Source of the DNA: Lachnoclostridium sp. UBA5890
GTDB taxonomy: Bacteria; Bacillota; Clostridia; Lachnospirales; Lachnospiraceae
NCBI GenBank assembly: GCA_002431395.1
Contig: DJEU01000059.1
Span: 1-64,000 of the forward strand
DNA: 64,000 nt
Direction of reading: 5' to 3'
Shown here: one piece after another, positions 16,987 to 25,111 of the stretch
Numbering within the stretch: position 1 is the stretch's first letter
Layout of the letters: every line of letters starts with the position of its first letter
Program-made: the position numbers and the translations under genes
The notes under the pieces: generated by a model
Databases searched by the model: none
Told to the model about the DNA's origin: nothing
The model's input: the letters and a program-made list of their open reading frames with translations, nothing else

Positions 16987-18121
16987 ATGGATCGGAATCC
17001 TGTGCATGACAGCAGCGATTTTGTCAGCATGTGGTTCGGAAAAAAGCCAGGGGACAGGAGAAGTGCTCCTTTACGAAAACGGCGAAGCGGCATCCGGAAG
17101 TGCGGTTTCCCAGGAAGATTACGAGACGACAAAGGTCCGTCAGGAAACATATAAAGAAGAATATTATGATACGGCAGACCTTGATTACACGGATACAGAG
17201 ACCATTTACATTGATGATGAAGATGCGGTCTTAGATTCCATAAAAGTGAAAAAAGACCAAAAGGTCAACAAAGGTGATGTGCTTGCCGTGTATCATGTAG
17301 AGACGTCGAAGACAAAACTGCAGAAGGAAAAAATTTTAGTGCAGCAGGCACGTGCCAACTATGAATCCGGCCTCAGCAATCTTCAGAATGCGGTGTCACA
17401 GGCGGAAAAAGAACTGGCAACGATCAAAAATGCAGCAGAAAAGAAGATCAAACAGTTGGAGATCAAGAAGCAGAAGGAAGAACTTGCCAATTACAAAAAG
17501 GGTGAGAAAGAAGTCATTGATCAGGAGAAAAGTTATGCACAGTTAGTACGCCGCCAGAATAAGACAAAACTTGTGGCAAAGAAAAGTGGTGTCGTGACTT
17601 CCACCGGACGAGAATATGTTGGAGAAGAGATTGATGCTTCGAAAAAAATCGTTGAGATGCGGAGCAATAACAAATGGGTTTTGAAAGTAAAAGATCCGGA
17701 TTCGAAACTGCGTTACAATATGGATGTTTCTGTACGGCTTGGAAAAAATATGAAAGACTACCAGCATGAGGTAAAAGGAAAAGTTATCACAGCTACAGAC
17801 ATTACCGGAGTTGGAGAAACTGACGAGGCGGGCGATAATATTGTATACGTGGAAGTGTCAAAAACGGATAAACAAAAATACGATTTTGAAAAGACCAATA
17901 TATACGTCTATGCGATTTCTTTCTCCGTGAAAAATGCACTTGTTGTCGATGCAGAAGCCATCAATCAGGAATCTGTGGAGTATACAAATAAACTGTATGT
18001 CAATGTGCTGGAAGATGGCAAGATCCACAAACGTTATATCGTAAGTAATTACAATACCGAAACAGAGTATCTGGTGGAGCAGGGAGTAAGCGCCGGCCAG
18101 ACACTTGCGATCATAAGATAG
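16973..18121 (+). CDS. Membrane-fusion lipoprotein 3
   Basis: 382 residues. Lipobox ILSAC near residue 20, lipoyl-like segment VKKDQKVNKGDVLAVYHV (about 84-101), coiled coil (about 105-185) and barrel region ending QGVSAGQTLAIIR. ATG 16973 overlaps the stop of the second adaptor and has AAAGGAGGGAG upstream, showing coupled translation. An acidic tyrosine-rich stretch (about 42-78) before the lipoyl part is not present in the other two. Confidence 0.83.
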   Translation: MWKVKWIGILCMTAAILSACGSEKSQGTGEVLLYENGEAASGSAVSQEDYETTKVRQETYKEEYYDTADLDYTDTETIYIDDEDAVLDSIKVKKDQKVNKGDVLAVYHVETSKTKLQKEKILVQQARANYESGLSNLQNAVSQAEKELATIKNAAEKKIKQLEIKKQKEELANYKKGEKEVIDQEKSYAQLVRRQNKTKLVAKKSGVVTSTGREYVGEEIDASKKIVEMRSNNKWVLKVKDPDSKLRYNMDVSVRLGKNMKDYQHEVKGKVITATDITGVGETDEAGDNIVYVEVSKTDKQKYDFEKTNIYVYAISFSVKNALVVDAEAINQESVEYTNKLYVNVLEDGKIHKRYIVSNYNTETEYLVEQGVSAGQTLAIIR

Positions 18122-18137
18122 GAGGCGTGGAGAGAAC

Positions 18138-20963
18138 ATGATACGATTTATAAAACAAAAATTGATACATAAAAAGTGGATGGTTGTCTGCCTCCTGATC
18201 GGTAATATTCTGCTGGCGGCGATTGCAAGCAGCAATCCGATGTACCAGGATGCGGCACTGGAAAAAACATTGAAGTCAAAATACTCGAATTACATCGAGG
18301 AGACGAACAAGGACCCAGGTGTAATCGGCTTTAGTTCCATGCTGAATTCCGGCAAAGCAAACGGCAATGAATTCAAGCAGATGCAGGATACGGCAACCGG
18401 GGCGGCGGAACGTCTCGGGGTCGACCAGAAATATCTGGTAAGTTTGTTTGAGACATCCAAAGTCCGTGGAGAATTTGAGCAGTCCCGCGGAAATAAGACG
18501 ACGACAAAATCCATGCGTATTGCGATGATGTCAGATATGAAGGACCATATTTCCGTACTTGCCGGCGAGTGTTATGGCGACGAGCGTTTGGAAGATGGAG
18601 CCCTTCCGGTTATTCTGAGTCAGCGGGCGATGAGCAAATTGGATGTCGTTCTCGGTGACGAGATGTCCTTTGAGAAACTGAAAAATGCCGATGGTTCGAA
18701 TATTAAAGTAAAAATAGTCGGCGTATTTGATGCGAAAGATTATTCGGATAATTACTGGGTGCAGAGCCCGAGTGAATATTATCTGGAAGTATTTACCAGC
18801 CCCAAATTGTTTGAGAGCATTTTTGTGAATTATGACAAACCGGCATTTAATATCACCGGGCAGTGGAATCTGGTATACGATTATGAAAGTGTAAGACCGG
18901 GACAGGTTAACTCCCTTGTGAAAAACACGGAGACACTTTGCGATGAAGGCACGACCGGAAGAAATTCGGCAGTAGAAGAGCCGGATTATCTGGCAGTTCT
19001 GCGTGATTACCAGACGACGGCGAAGAAGGTGTCGACGACACTTTTGATTTTGCAGATTCCGGTACTTGCACTTTTGCTTGCTTTTATCTTTATGATCTCA
19101 CGGCAGATGCTTGATCTGGAGCAGAATGAGATCGCCCTTTTGAAGAGCCGTGGAAGCAGCCGCAATCAGATCCTTTTGATCTATACGCTGCAGTCGGCGA
19201 TTCTTTCGATCGGCAGCAGTATCGTCGGCGTGCCGCTTGGTTTCTTTATGACAAAGGCACTCGGCTCGACGAATGGTTTTTTGGAATTTATCCAGAGAAA
19301 GGCATTGCACGTCAGTTTAAGCCCAAGTGTATTTTTGTATACTTTGGGAGCGATTTTAGTTTCCATCGCGGTGATGGTACTTCCGGTATTTAAAGATGCC
19401 AATGTCACGATTGTAAATGTAAAACACAGAAATAGTGAAAACAAACACAATATATTCAGCAGAGTGTATCTGGATGTGATTTTCCTCGGAATCTCACTGT
19501 ATGGATTGTACTCCTTTACCGCACGGAAATCCGAGCTGATGACAAGCATGCTCGAGGGTGATTCCCTGGATCCGTTTTTGTTCATCTGCTCGTCCGTATT
19601 TATCATAAGTGCAAGTCTTGTGGGGCTCCGGCTTCAGCCATTGCTCATAAAGATTGTATATTATATTGGAAGAAAATTCTGGCGGCCGGCATTTTTTGCT
19701 TCCTTCCTGCAGATTCTCCGTACGCGGAAAAAACAGGGATTTATGATGGTATTTCTGATGTTTACGGTGTCGCTCGGTATTTTCAATTCGACGGTGGCGC
19801 GTACGATATTGTCAAACTCCGAAAAGGGAATCGACTATAGCACCGGAGCGGATCTCGTACTCCAGCAGCCGTGGGAGGATAATTCCCTTCTGATGCAGTA
19901 TTATACCGACCTTGAACTGACGTATACCGAACCGGATTTCGGAGTATACGAGGGAATGAAGGGCGTTACAGCGGCGACGAAAGTATTTAAAGACGATGAA
20001 ATAGAAACTTCCTATAAGAGTAAGGAAGGCGGAAATAGTGTTAAGACAACACTGATGGGAATCGATACGAAAAGTTTCGGAGAGACGGTGTCGAAGTTCC
20101 AGACGGATCTGCTTCCCGTACATATCAACCGTTACCTCAATTCGATGGCGACACGCGCGGATGCGGTGCTTTTGAGTATGAACTATCATACAAACTACGG
20201 GGTGCGTCTTGGCGATACGATTACCTATACAAACGAGGAAGGTGTCGAAGCACAGGGCGTGGTATTTGGCTTTGTGGACTATTTCCCGAGTTATATCGAG
20301 ACAACGCATTCGCTCAATGAAGAAAATAAACTTGTTTCGACTGAGAACTACCTGATCGTAGCGAATCTGGCACAGGTTCAGCAGAACTTTGGTCTGCGAC
20401 CATATCAGGTATGGCTGAAAACGGATGGAAGTTCACGTTTTATCTATGATTACGCGAAGAAAAACAATATTACGTATACGACATTCGAAGATGCAAATGC
20501 CAAGAAAGTGGAAGTGAAAAATGATGCTTTGTTCCAGGGGACCAATGGTATCCTTACGATGAGCTTTATCATTATTTTGATCTTGTGCTGCACCGGATTT
20601 TTGATCTACTGGATCTTGTCAATCCGCCAGCGTGAATTGCTTTTTGGTGTATTTCGTGCGATGGGTATGTCAAAACGTGAGATTATTCAAATGCTGATCA
20701 ATGAGCAGATTTTCAGTTCCGGCATCTCGATCGTGATCGGTACCGTGATCGGACTGCTGGCATCGAAGATGTTTGTACCGCTTGTGCAGATCTTCTATGC
20801 ATCGACCGATCAGGCAATTCCGCTTGAAGTGGTCAATGAGACACTTGATATGGTGCGTCTGTTCAGTATCATTGGTATTGTTATTGTGGTATGTATGGTT
20901 GTGCTTGGAAAACTGATCTCGAAGATCAACATTTCACAGGCATTGAAACTTGGCGAAGATTAA
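18138..20963 (+). CDS. FtsX/MacB-type ABC transporter permease
   Basis: 941 residues. One N-terminal helix (about 12-32) is followed by a large extracellular part, a block of helices from about 295 to 560, a second large extracellular part, and three C-terminal helices (about 800-930) with the FtsX signature region RELLFGVFRAMGMSKREIIQML. Two FtsX-like halves in one chain match the type VII (mechanotransmission) exporters. AGGAGGCGTGGAGAG precedes ATG 18138. Only one permease serves three adaptors and two ATPases in this operon. Confidence 0.88.
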   Translation: MIRFIKQKLIHKKWMVVCLLIGNILLAAIASSNPMYQDAALEKTLKSKYSNYIEETNKDPGVIGFSSMLNSGKANGNEFKQMQDTATGAAERLGVDQKYLVSLFETSKVRGEFEQSRGNKTTTKSMRIAMMSDMKDHISVLAGECYGDERLEDGALPVILSQRAMSKLDVVLGDEMSFEKLKNADGSNIKVKIVGVFDAKDYSDNYWVQSPSEYYLEVFTSPKLFESIFVNYDKPAFNITGQWNLVYDYESVRPGQVNSLVKNTETLCDEGTTGRNSAVEEPDYLAVLRDYQTTAKKVSTTLLILQIPVLALLLAFIFMISRQMLDLEQNEIALLKSRGSSRNQILLIYTLQSAILSIGSSIVGVPLGFFMTKALGSTNGFLEFIQRKALHVSLSPSVFLYTLGAILVSIAVMVLPVFKDANVTIVNVKHRNSENKHNIFSRVYLDVIFLGISLYGLYSFTARKSELMTSMLEGDSLDPFLFICSSVFIISASLVGLRLQPLLIKIVYYIGRKFWRPAFFASFLQILRTRKKQGFMMVFLMFTVSLGIFNSTVARTILSNSEKGIDYSTGADLVLQQPWEDNSLLMQYYTDLELTYTEPDFGVYEGMKGVTAATKVFKDDEIETSYKSKEGGNSVKTTLMGIDTKSFGETVSKFQTDLLPVHINRYLNSMATRADAVLLSMNYHTNYGVRLGDTITYTNEEGVEAQGVVFGFVDYFPSYIETTHSLNEENKLVSTENYLIVANLAQVQQNFGLRPYQVWLKTDGSSRFIYDYAKKNNITYTTFEDANAKKVEVKNDALFQGTNGILTMSFIIILILCCTGFLIYWILSIRQRELLFGVFRAMGMSKREIIQMLINEQIFSSGISIVIGTVIGLLASKMFVPLVQIFYASTDQAIPLEVVNETLDMVRLFSIIGIVIVVCMVVLGKLISKINISQALKLGED

Positions 20964-20975
20964 GGGAGGACAGCG

Positions 20976-21656
20976 ATGGAAAATATATTGACGACACAGG
21001 GAATCAAGCAGGCATTTCCAATCGGCTCCGGCCGCGAGTTTGTCGCACTGCATGATATCAATATCCAGATCCCGAAGGGGAAACTTACGATGCTGCGTGG
21101 ACGTTCCGGATCCGGAAAAACGACGCTGATGAACATTTTGAGTGCGTTGGATTATCCGAAAGAAGGCACCGTCGTATTTGAGGGGGCGGCACTGGAACAG
21201 ATGAATGACCACGAGAGAGAGGAATTCCGTAAAAATAATGTGGGATTCGTATTTCAGTCGGTGGCATTGATCCCGATGATGACGGCGTATGAAAATGTGG
21301 AATTTCTACTCCGCCTGGCAAAATATCAGGGAAATAAGCGGGCAAGAGCGGAAGAATGTCTCCGGCTTGTGGGACTTGGCCAGCGTATGCATCATATGCC
21401 GCAGGAACTTTCCGGTGGGGAGCAGCAGCGTGTGGCGATCGCAAGAGCGATTGCACATAAACCGAAAATTATCTTTGCCGACGAGCCGACGGCCGAACTG
21501 GATACGGCGACCGGACTTCAGGTGATGAAGATATTTAAGGAATTGATTGAAAAAGAAGAAGTGACTATTGTCATGACTACACATGACATGGGATTGTTAG
21601 ATATTGCAGACTGCATATATCATTTGGAGGATGGTGAGATTGTCGATGAAAAATAA
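20976..21656 (+). CDS. ABC transporter ATPase 1 (MacB/LolD type)
   Basis: 226 residues with Walker [11 protein letters not shown]-loop [18 protein letters not shown], signature [14 protein letters not shown], Walker [13 protein letters not shown] and H-loop TTHD. Full-length and apparently active. Starts 12 bp after the permease and overlaps the second ATPase gene by 11 bp. Confidence 0.93.
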   Translation: MENILTTQGIKQAFPIGSGREFVALHDINIQIPKGKLTMLRGRSGSGKTTLMNILSALDYPKEGTVVFEGAALEQMNDHEREEFRKNNVGFVFQSVALIPMMTAYENVEFLLRLAKYQGNKRARAEECLRLVGLGQRMHHMPQELSGGEQQRVAIARAIAHKPKIIFADEPTAELDTATGLQVMKIFKELIEKEEVTIVMTTHDMGLLDIADCIYHLEDGEIVDEK

Positions 21657-22650
21657 AAAATGGGACACCGTAGTGGAAAAAATCAATGAATTTCGTCACA
21701 TCAACCGCCAGACCGCCGGAGGAGGAACAGCAAATGAACCGGTGGACATTCCGGATGATGTGATGATCGAATGCGATGGATTGGTAAAAATATACAAGAC
21801 AAAGGACATTGAAGTGCTGGCACTTCAGGGCTTGGACCTGACCGTAAAGCGCGGAGAACTGATGGCAATCATCGGAAACAGCGGAAGTGGTAAATCCACA
21901 TTTCTCAATATGATCGGTGGACTTGACCGTCCGTCAGCCGGAAAACTTTATGTCGATGGAAAAAATCTGTTTCAGATGAGCGAAGAAGAATTGGTCGAGT
22001 ACAAGCGAAGCACTGTCGGATTTGTGTGGCAGAACAATGCACGCAATCTGCTTCCGTATCTGACGGCGTGGGAAAATGTCATGACACCAATGCTCTTTAT
22101 GAAAGACGGAAAGAGCGAGGCGCAGAAGAAAAAGCGCGCGGAAGAACTTCTTGAGCTGGTTGGCCTGGCAGAACGAAAAGACAATACGTTAAGCCAGCTT
22201 TCCGGTGGGGAGCAGCAGCGTGTCGCCATTGCGATCGCCCTTGCGAATGAGCCGAAACTTCTGCTTGCGGATGAGCCGACAGGAGCGGTAGACCGAAAGA
22301 CGGCAGATGACATCCTGGATATGTTCCGCAAGTTAAATGAACAGCTTGGTATTACGATCGTGATCGTAACACACGATAATGAGCTGGCGGCGAAAGTAAA
22401 CCGCGTCATTTCGATTCGCGATGGAAAGACCAGCAGCGAGCGTATCATGAAGAACGAGTATAAAAACAGACTGGAAGATATTTCCATTGAATGGCAGCAG
22501 GAAGAGGCACAGGAGGAGTTTGTTGTGCTGGATCGTGCCGGAAGAATACAGATTCCGTCGGAATTGCTCAAAGAAATGGGAATGAACGGAAATAAAGTAA
22601 AATTGGAATTTGTGGATGGCAAAATTGTTATTGAAAAACCCGAAGAATAA
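21646..22650 (+). CDS. ABC transporter ATPase 2 with C-terminal AbrB/SpoVT-like domain
   Basis: 334 residues. The ATPase (about 40-265) has Walker A GNSGSGKST, Q-loop WQNNARNLLPYLTAWENV, signature [14 protein letters not shown] and Walker B LLLADEPTGAVD. After it, residues of about 285-334 read VLDRAGRIQIPSELLKEMGM...VKLEFVDGKIVIEK, the swapped-hairpin AbrB/SpoVT pattern normally found in DNA-binding regulators and antitoxins. An N-terminal 40-residue extension is also unusual. ATG 21646 overlaps the first ATPase; the in-frame ATG at 21604 lies inside that gene without a ribosome binding site. Last gene of the exporter run. Confidence 0.88.
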   Translation: MKNKKWDTVVEKINEFRHINRQTAGGGTANEPVDIPDDVMIECDGLVKIYKTKDIEVLALQGLDLTVKRGELMAIIGNSGSGKSTFLNMIGGLDRPSAGKLYVDGKNLFQMSEEELVEYKRSTVGFVWQNNARNLLPYLTAWENVMTPMLFMKDGKSEAQKKKRAEELLELVGLAERKDNTLSQLSGGEQQRVAIAIALANEPKLLLADEPTGAVDRKTADDILDMFRKLNEQLGITIVIVTHDNELAAKVNRVISIRDGKTSSERIMKNEYKNRLEDISIEWQQEEAQEEFVVLDRAGRIQIPSELLKEMGMNGNKVKLEFVDGKIVIEKPEE

Positions 22651-22659
22651 TGCTACACT
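22631..22659 (+). promoter_or_regulatory. Candidate promoter of the deacetylase gene
   Basis: TTGAAA (22631-22636), 17-bp spacer, TACACT (22654-22659), overlapping the end of the ATPase gene. Confidence 0.55.
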
Positions 22660-22710
22660 AGTACTGTTAAAAGAAGAACAGGAAAATGAAGTGAATGGAG
22701 ACGGTTTTTT

Positions 22711-23574
22711 ATGAGTGGAAGACGAGAATATAGGAAGAGACAATGGAAACGGCGGCAGTCGCAGTCAGAAAAATTGACCATGTTATTGAAAGGATCAATT
22801 GCGGTGGCAGTCGTACTGGTTTTAGTATTAACCGGAGTAAAGATAGTATCCACTGTGCAAAACCACAAACAACAAAAACAGGCAGAAGAAGCACTTTTGC
22901 AGAAGCAGAAAGCGGCGGCAGAATCGCCGGTGGTGGAAGAACCGACACCTGAACCGACCCCGGTGCCAAAGGAAAAAGCTGTGGCATTGACGTTTGATGA
23001 CGGACCATCGCGTGATAACGACGGAACGATTCTTGAGACACTGCAGGCGAATGGAGCACATGCTACCTTTTTTGTGCTTGGAAACCGTGCACGGGTCGAT
23101 GGCGACATCATGCAGATGATCCTTGGCGCCGGCTGCGAGATTGCCAGCCATTCGTGGGATCACCCACAGCTGAGCAAGATAAAATGGAAAAAGGCGAAAA
23201 GCCAGATTGACCGAACCGACCGGATCGTGTCAAAACTGTTAAACGGATATCAGATTTCGCTGCTGCGTCCGCCGTATGGTTCGATCAGCAAAACCATGCG
23301 GAAAAAGGTGAAAAAGCCGATGATATTGTGGAGTCTTGACACCGAAGACTGGAAGAGCCGCAATGCGAAAAAAGTCTTTAACCGGGTAAAAAAAGAGGTT
23401 AAAGATGGAGATATCATTTTGATGCATGACATTCATCCGGAGACGGCAGAAGCAGTCAAAAAGATTGTTCCGTGGCTTTCGGAGCAGGGATATGACATGC
23501 TGACAGTTTCCGAACTGATGGTTCGGAAAGGCAAAACTATGGAAGCCGGAAAAGCTTACCTGGATGCAAATTAA
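22711..23574 (+). CDS. Membrane-anchored polysaccharide deacetylase (NodB/PgdA-like, CE4)
   Basis: 287 residues. Basic N-terminus and one transmembrane helix (about 27-47), a short PEPTPVP linker, then the NodB domain: motif 1 TFDDGPS (about 93), motif 2 SHSWDHP with metal-binding histidines, motif 3 RPPYG, motif 4 SLDTEDW and motif 5 LMHDIH. All catalytic elements are present. It faces outward and most likely N-deacetylates peptidoglycan or another amino-sugar polymer; xylan esterase activity, seen in some CE4 enzymes, is an alternative given the neighbours. Confidence 0.9.
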   Translation: MSGRREYRKRQWKRRQSQSEKLTMLLKGSIAVAVVLVLVLTGVKIVSTVQNHKQQKQAEEALLQKQKAAAESPVVEEPTPEPTPVPKEKAVALTFDDGPSRDNDGTILETLQANGAHATFFVLGNRARVDGDIMQMILGAGCEIASHSWDHPQLSKIKWKKAKSQIDRTDRIVSKLLNGYQISLLRPPYGSISKTMRKKVKKPMILWSLDTEDWKSRNAKKVFNRVKKEVKDGDIILMHDIHPETAEAVKKIVPWLSEQGYDMLTVSELMVRKGKTMEAGKAYLDAN

Positions 23575-23589
23575 TATTGGTAAAATACG

Positions 23590-23622
23590 TGGAGTTCTCT
23601 GAATTTTTCGGGAACTCCGCTT
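23590..23622 (+). terminator. Probable terminator after the deacetylase gene
   Basis: GGAGTTC / GAACTCC stem (23591-23597 with 23612-23618) with a T-rich loop but only a weak T tail. Confidence 0.5.
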
Positions 23623-23677
23623 GTGGTGAAACAAAAAATAAAAAATAGATACAAACAACGAAGTGAGGTAAGAAAAA

Positions 23678-25084
23678 ATGAAACAATTTATGGATGAAGA
23701 TTTTATTCTTTCAACAGACACAGCGAAAAAACTTTTTCACGACTATGCAGAAAAAACACCGATTTTGGACTATCATTGCCATTTGGAGCCAAAAGAGATT
23801 GCAGAAGACCGGAAATTTAAAAACATAACAGAATTGTGGCTCGGAGGCGATCACTATAAATGGCGCATTATGCGTTCGAATGGAGTCCCGGAAAAATACA
23901 TTACCGGGGATGCCAGCGATGAAGAAAAATTCCATGCCTTTGCGAAGGCACTGCCAAAAGCAATCGGAAATCCGATGTATCATTGGTGCCATCTGGAATT
24001 GCAGAGATATTTTGATATTCATGAGACACTCAGTGAGAAGAACTGGAAAGAGATTTACGATGCCTGTAATGAAAAACTGCAGTCACCGGAAATGTCAGCA
24101 AAAAATCTGATCCGTATGTCCAATGTTACATTGGTTTGTACGACCGATGATCCGGTGGATGACCTTCATTATCATCAGCAGATCAAAGCGGACAAAGATT
24201 TTGAGGTGCAGGTTCTGCCGGCATGGCGTCCTGATATCATCATGAGCCCGGAAAAAGAGGGATTTCTTGCTTATGTACAGAAACTGGCAGAAGTAAGTGA
24301 TATTGACATCACCGGCTTTGTTTCGCTGAAAGAAGCTCTTGTGAAACGACTGGATTATTTTGTGGAAAATGGCTGTCTGGTGACCGACCACGGTTTGGAT
24401 TATCCGCAGTATCGCCCGACGACAGAGGAAGAAATGGATATCCTCGTACGCCGCGCATTGTCCGGAGAAACCTTGGAATTTGAAGAAATGCTTCAGTACA
24501 AAACGATGCTGATGCTCTTCTTAGGCCGTGAATATGCAAAGAGAAATCTGGCAATGCAGCTTCACTATGGTGCAAAGCGAGAAAATAACGAATTGGTATT
24601 CCGGAGTGCCGGAGCCAATGCCGGTATCGACTGTATCAATGAAAAAGGATTTAGTGCAGAAGTGGCAGATCTTTTGAATGCCCTTGCAAAAACCGGCGAG
24701 CTGCCAAAGACGATTTTGTATTCTTTGAATCCGGTAGACAATGCCGTAATCGGTACGATGATTGGCTGCTTCCAGAACGAAGATGCGGTAGGAAAGATTC
24801 AGCAGGGCTCTGCATGGTGGTTCAACGATCACAAATATGGCATGACCCAGCAGATCACATCTCTTGCAAGCCTTGGACTTTTGGGCAACTTTATCGGAAT
24901 GCTGACCGATTCGAGAAGTTTTGTATCCTACCCTCGTCATGAGTATTTCCGCCGAATCCTGTGCGATTTCATCGGAAAACTGGTAGAAAACGGAGAATAT
25001 CCACAGGACTACGAAGTTCTTGGCGAAATGGTGAAAAATATTTCTTATTACAATGCAGTGAATTATTTTGGATTCGACTTATAA
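23678..25084 (+). CDS. uxaC: Glucuronate isomerase
   Basis: 468 residues, full length. The N-terminal LDYHCHLEPKEIAEDRKF holds the metal-binding HxH, and WLGGDHYKWRIMRSNGV, TTDDPVDDL and WWFND are diagnostic for UxaC. It isomerises D-glucuronate to D-fructuronate in the cytoplasm, the first step of hexuronate catabolism. First gene of the co-directional run with GH115 and GH10 enzymes, 27 bp before GH115: released glucuronate is used at once. Confidence 0.95.
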   Translation: MKQFMDEDFILSTDTAKKLFHDYAEKTPILDYHCHLEPKEIAEDRKFKNITELWLGGDHYKWRIMRSNGVPEKYITGDASDEEKFHAFAKALPKAIGNPMYHWCHLELQRYFDIHETLSEKNWKEIYDACNEKLQSPEMSAKNLIRMSNVTLVCTTDDPVDDLHYHQQIKADKDFEVQVLPAWRPDIIMSPEKEGFLAYVQKLAEVSDIDITGFVSLKEALVKRLDYFVENGCLVTDHGLDYPQYRPTTEEEMDILVRRALSGETLEFEEMLQYKTMLMLFLGREYAKRNLAMQLHYGAKRENNELVFRSAGANAGIDCINEKGFSAEVADLLNALAKTGELPKTILYSLNPVDNAVIGTMIGCFQNEDAVGKIQQGSAWWFNDHKYGMTQQITSLASLGLLGNFIGMLTDSRSFVSYPRHEYFRRILCDFIGKLVENGEYPQDYEVLGEMVKNISYYNAVNYFGFDL

Positions 25085-25111
25085 AAAATATACAATCGGA
25101 AGGAGATCATA

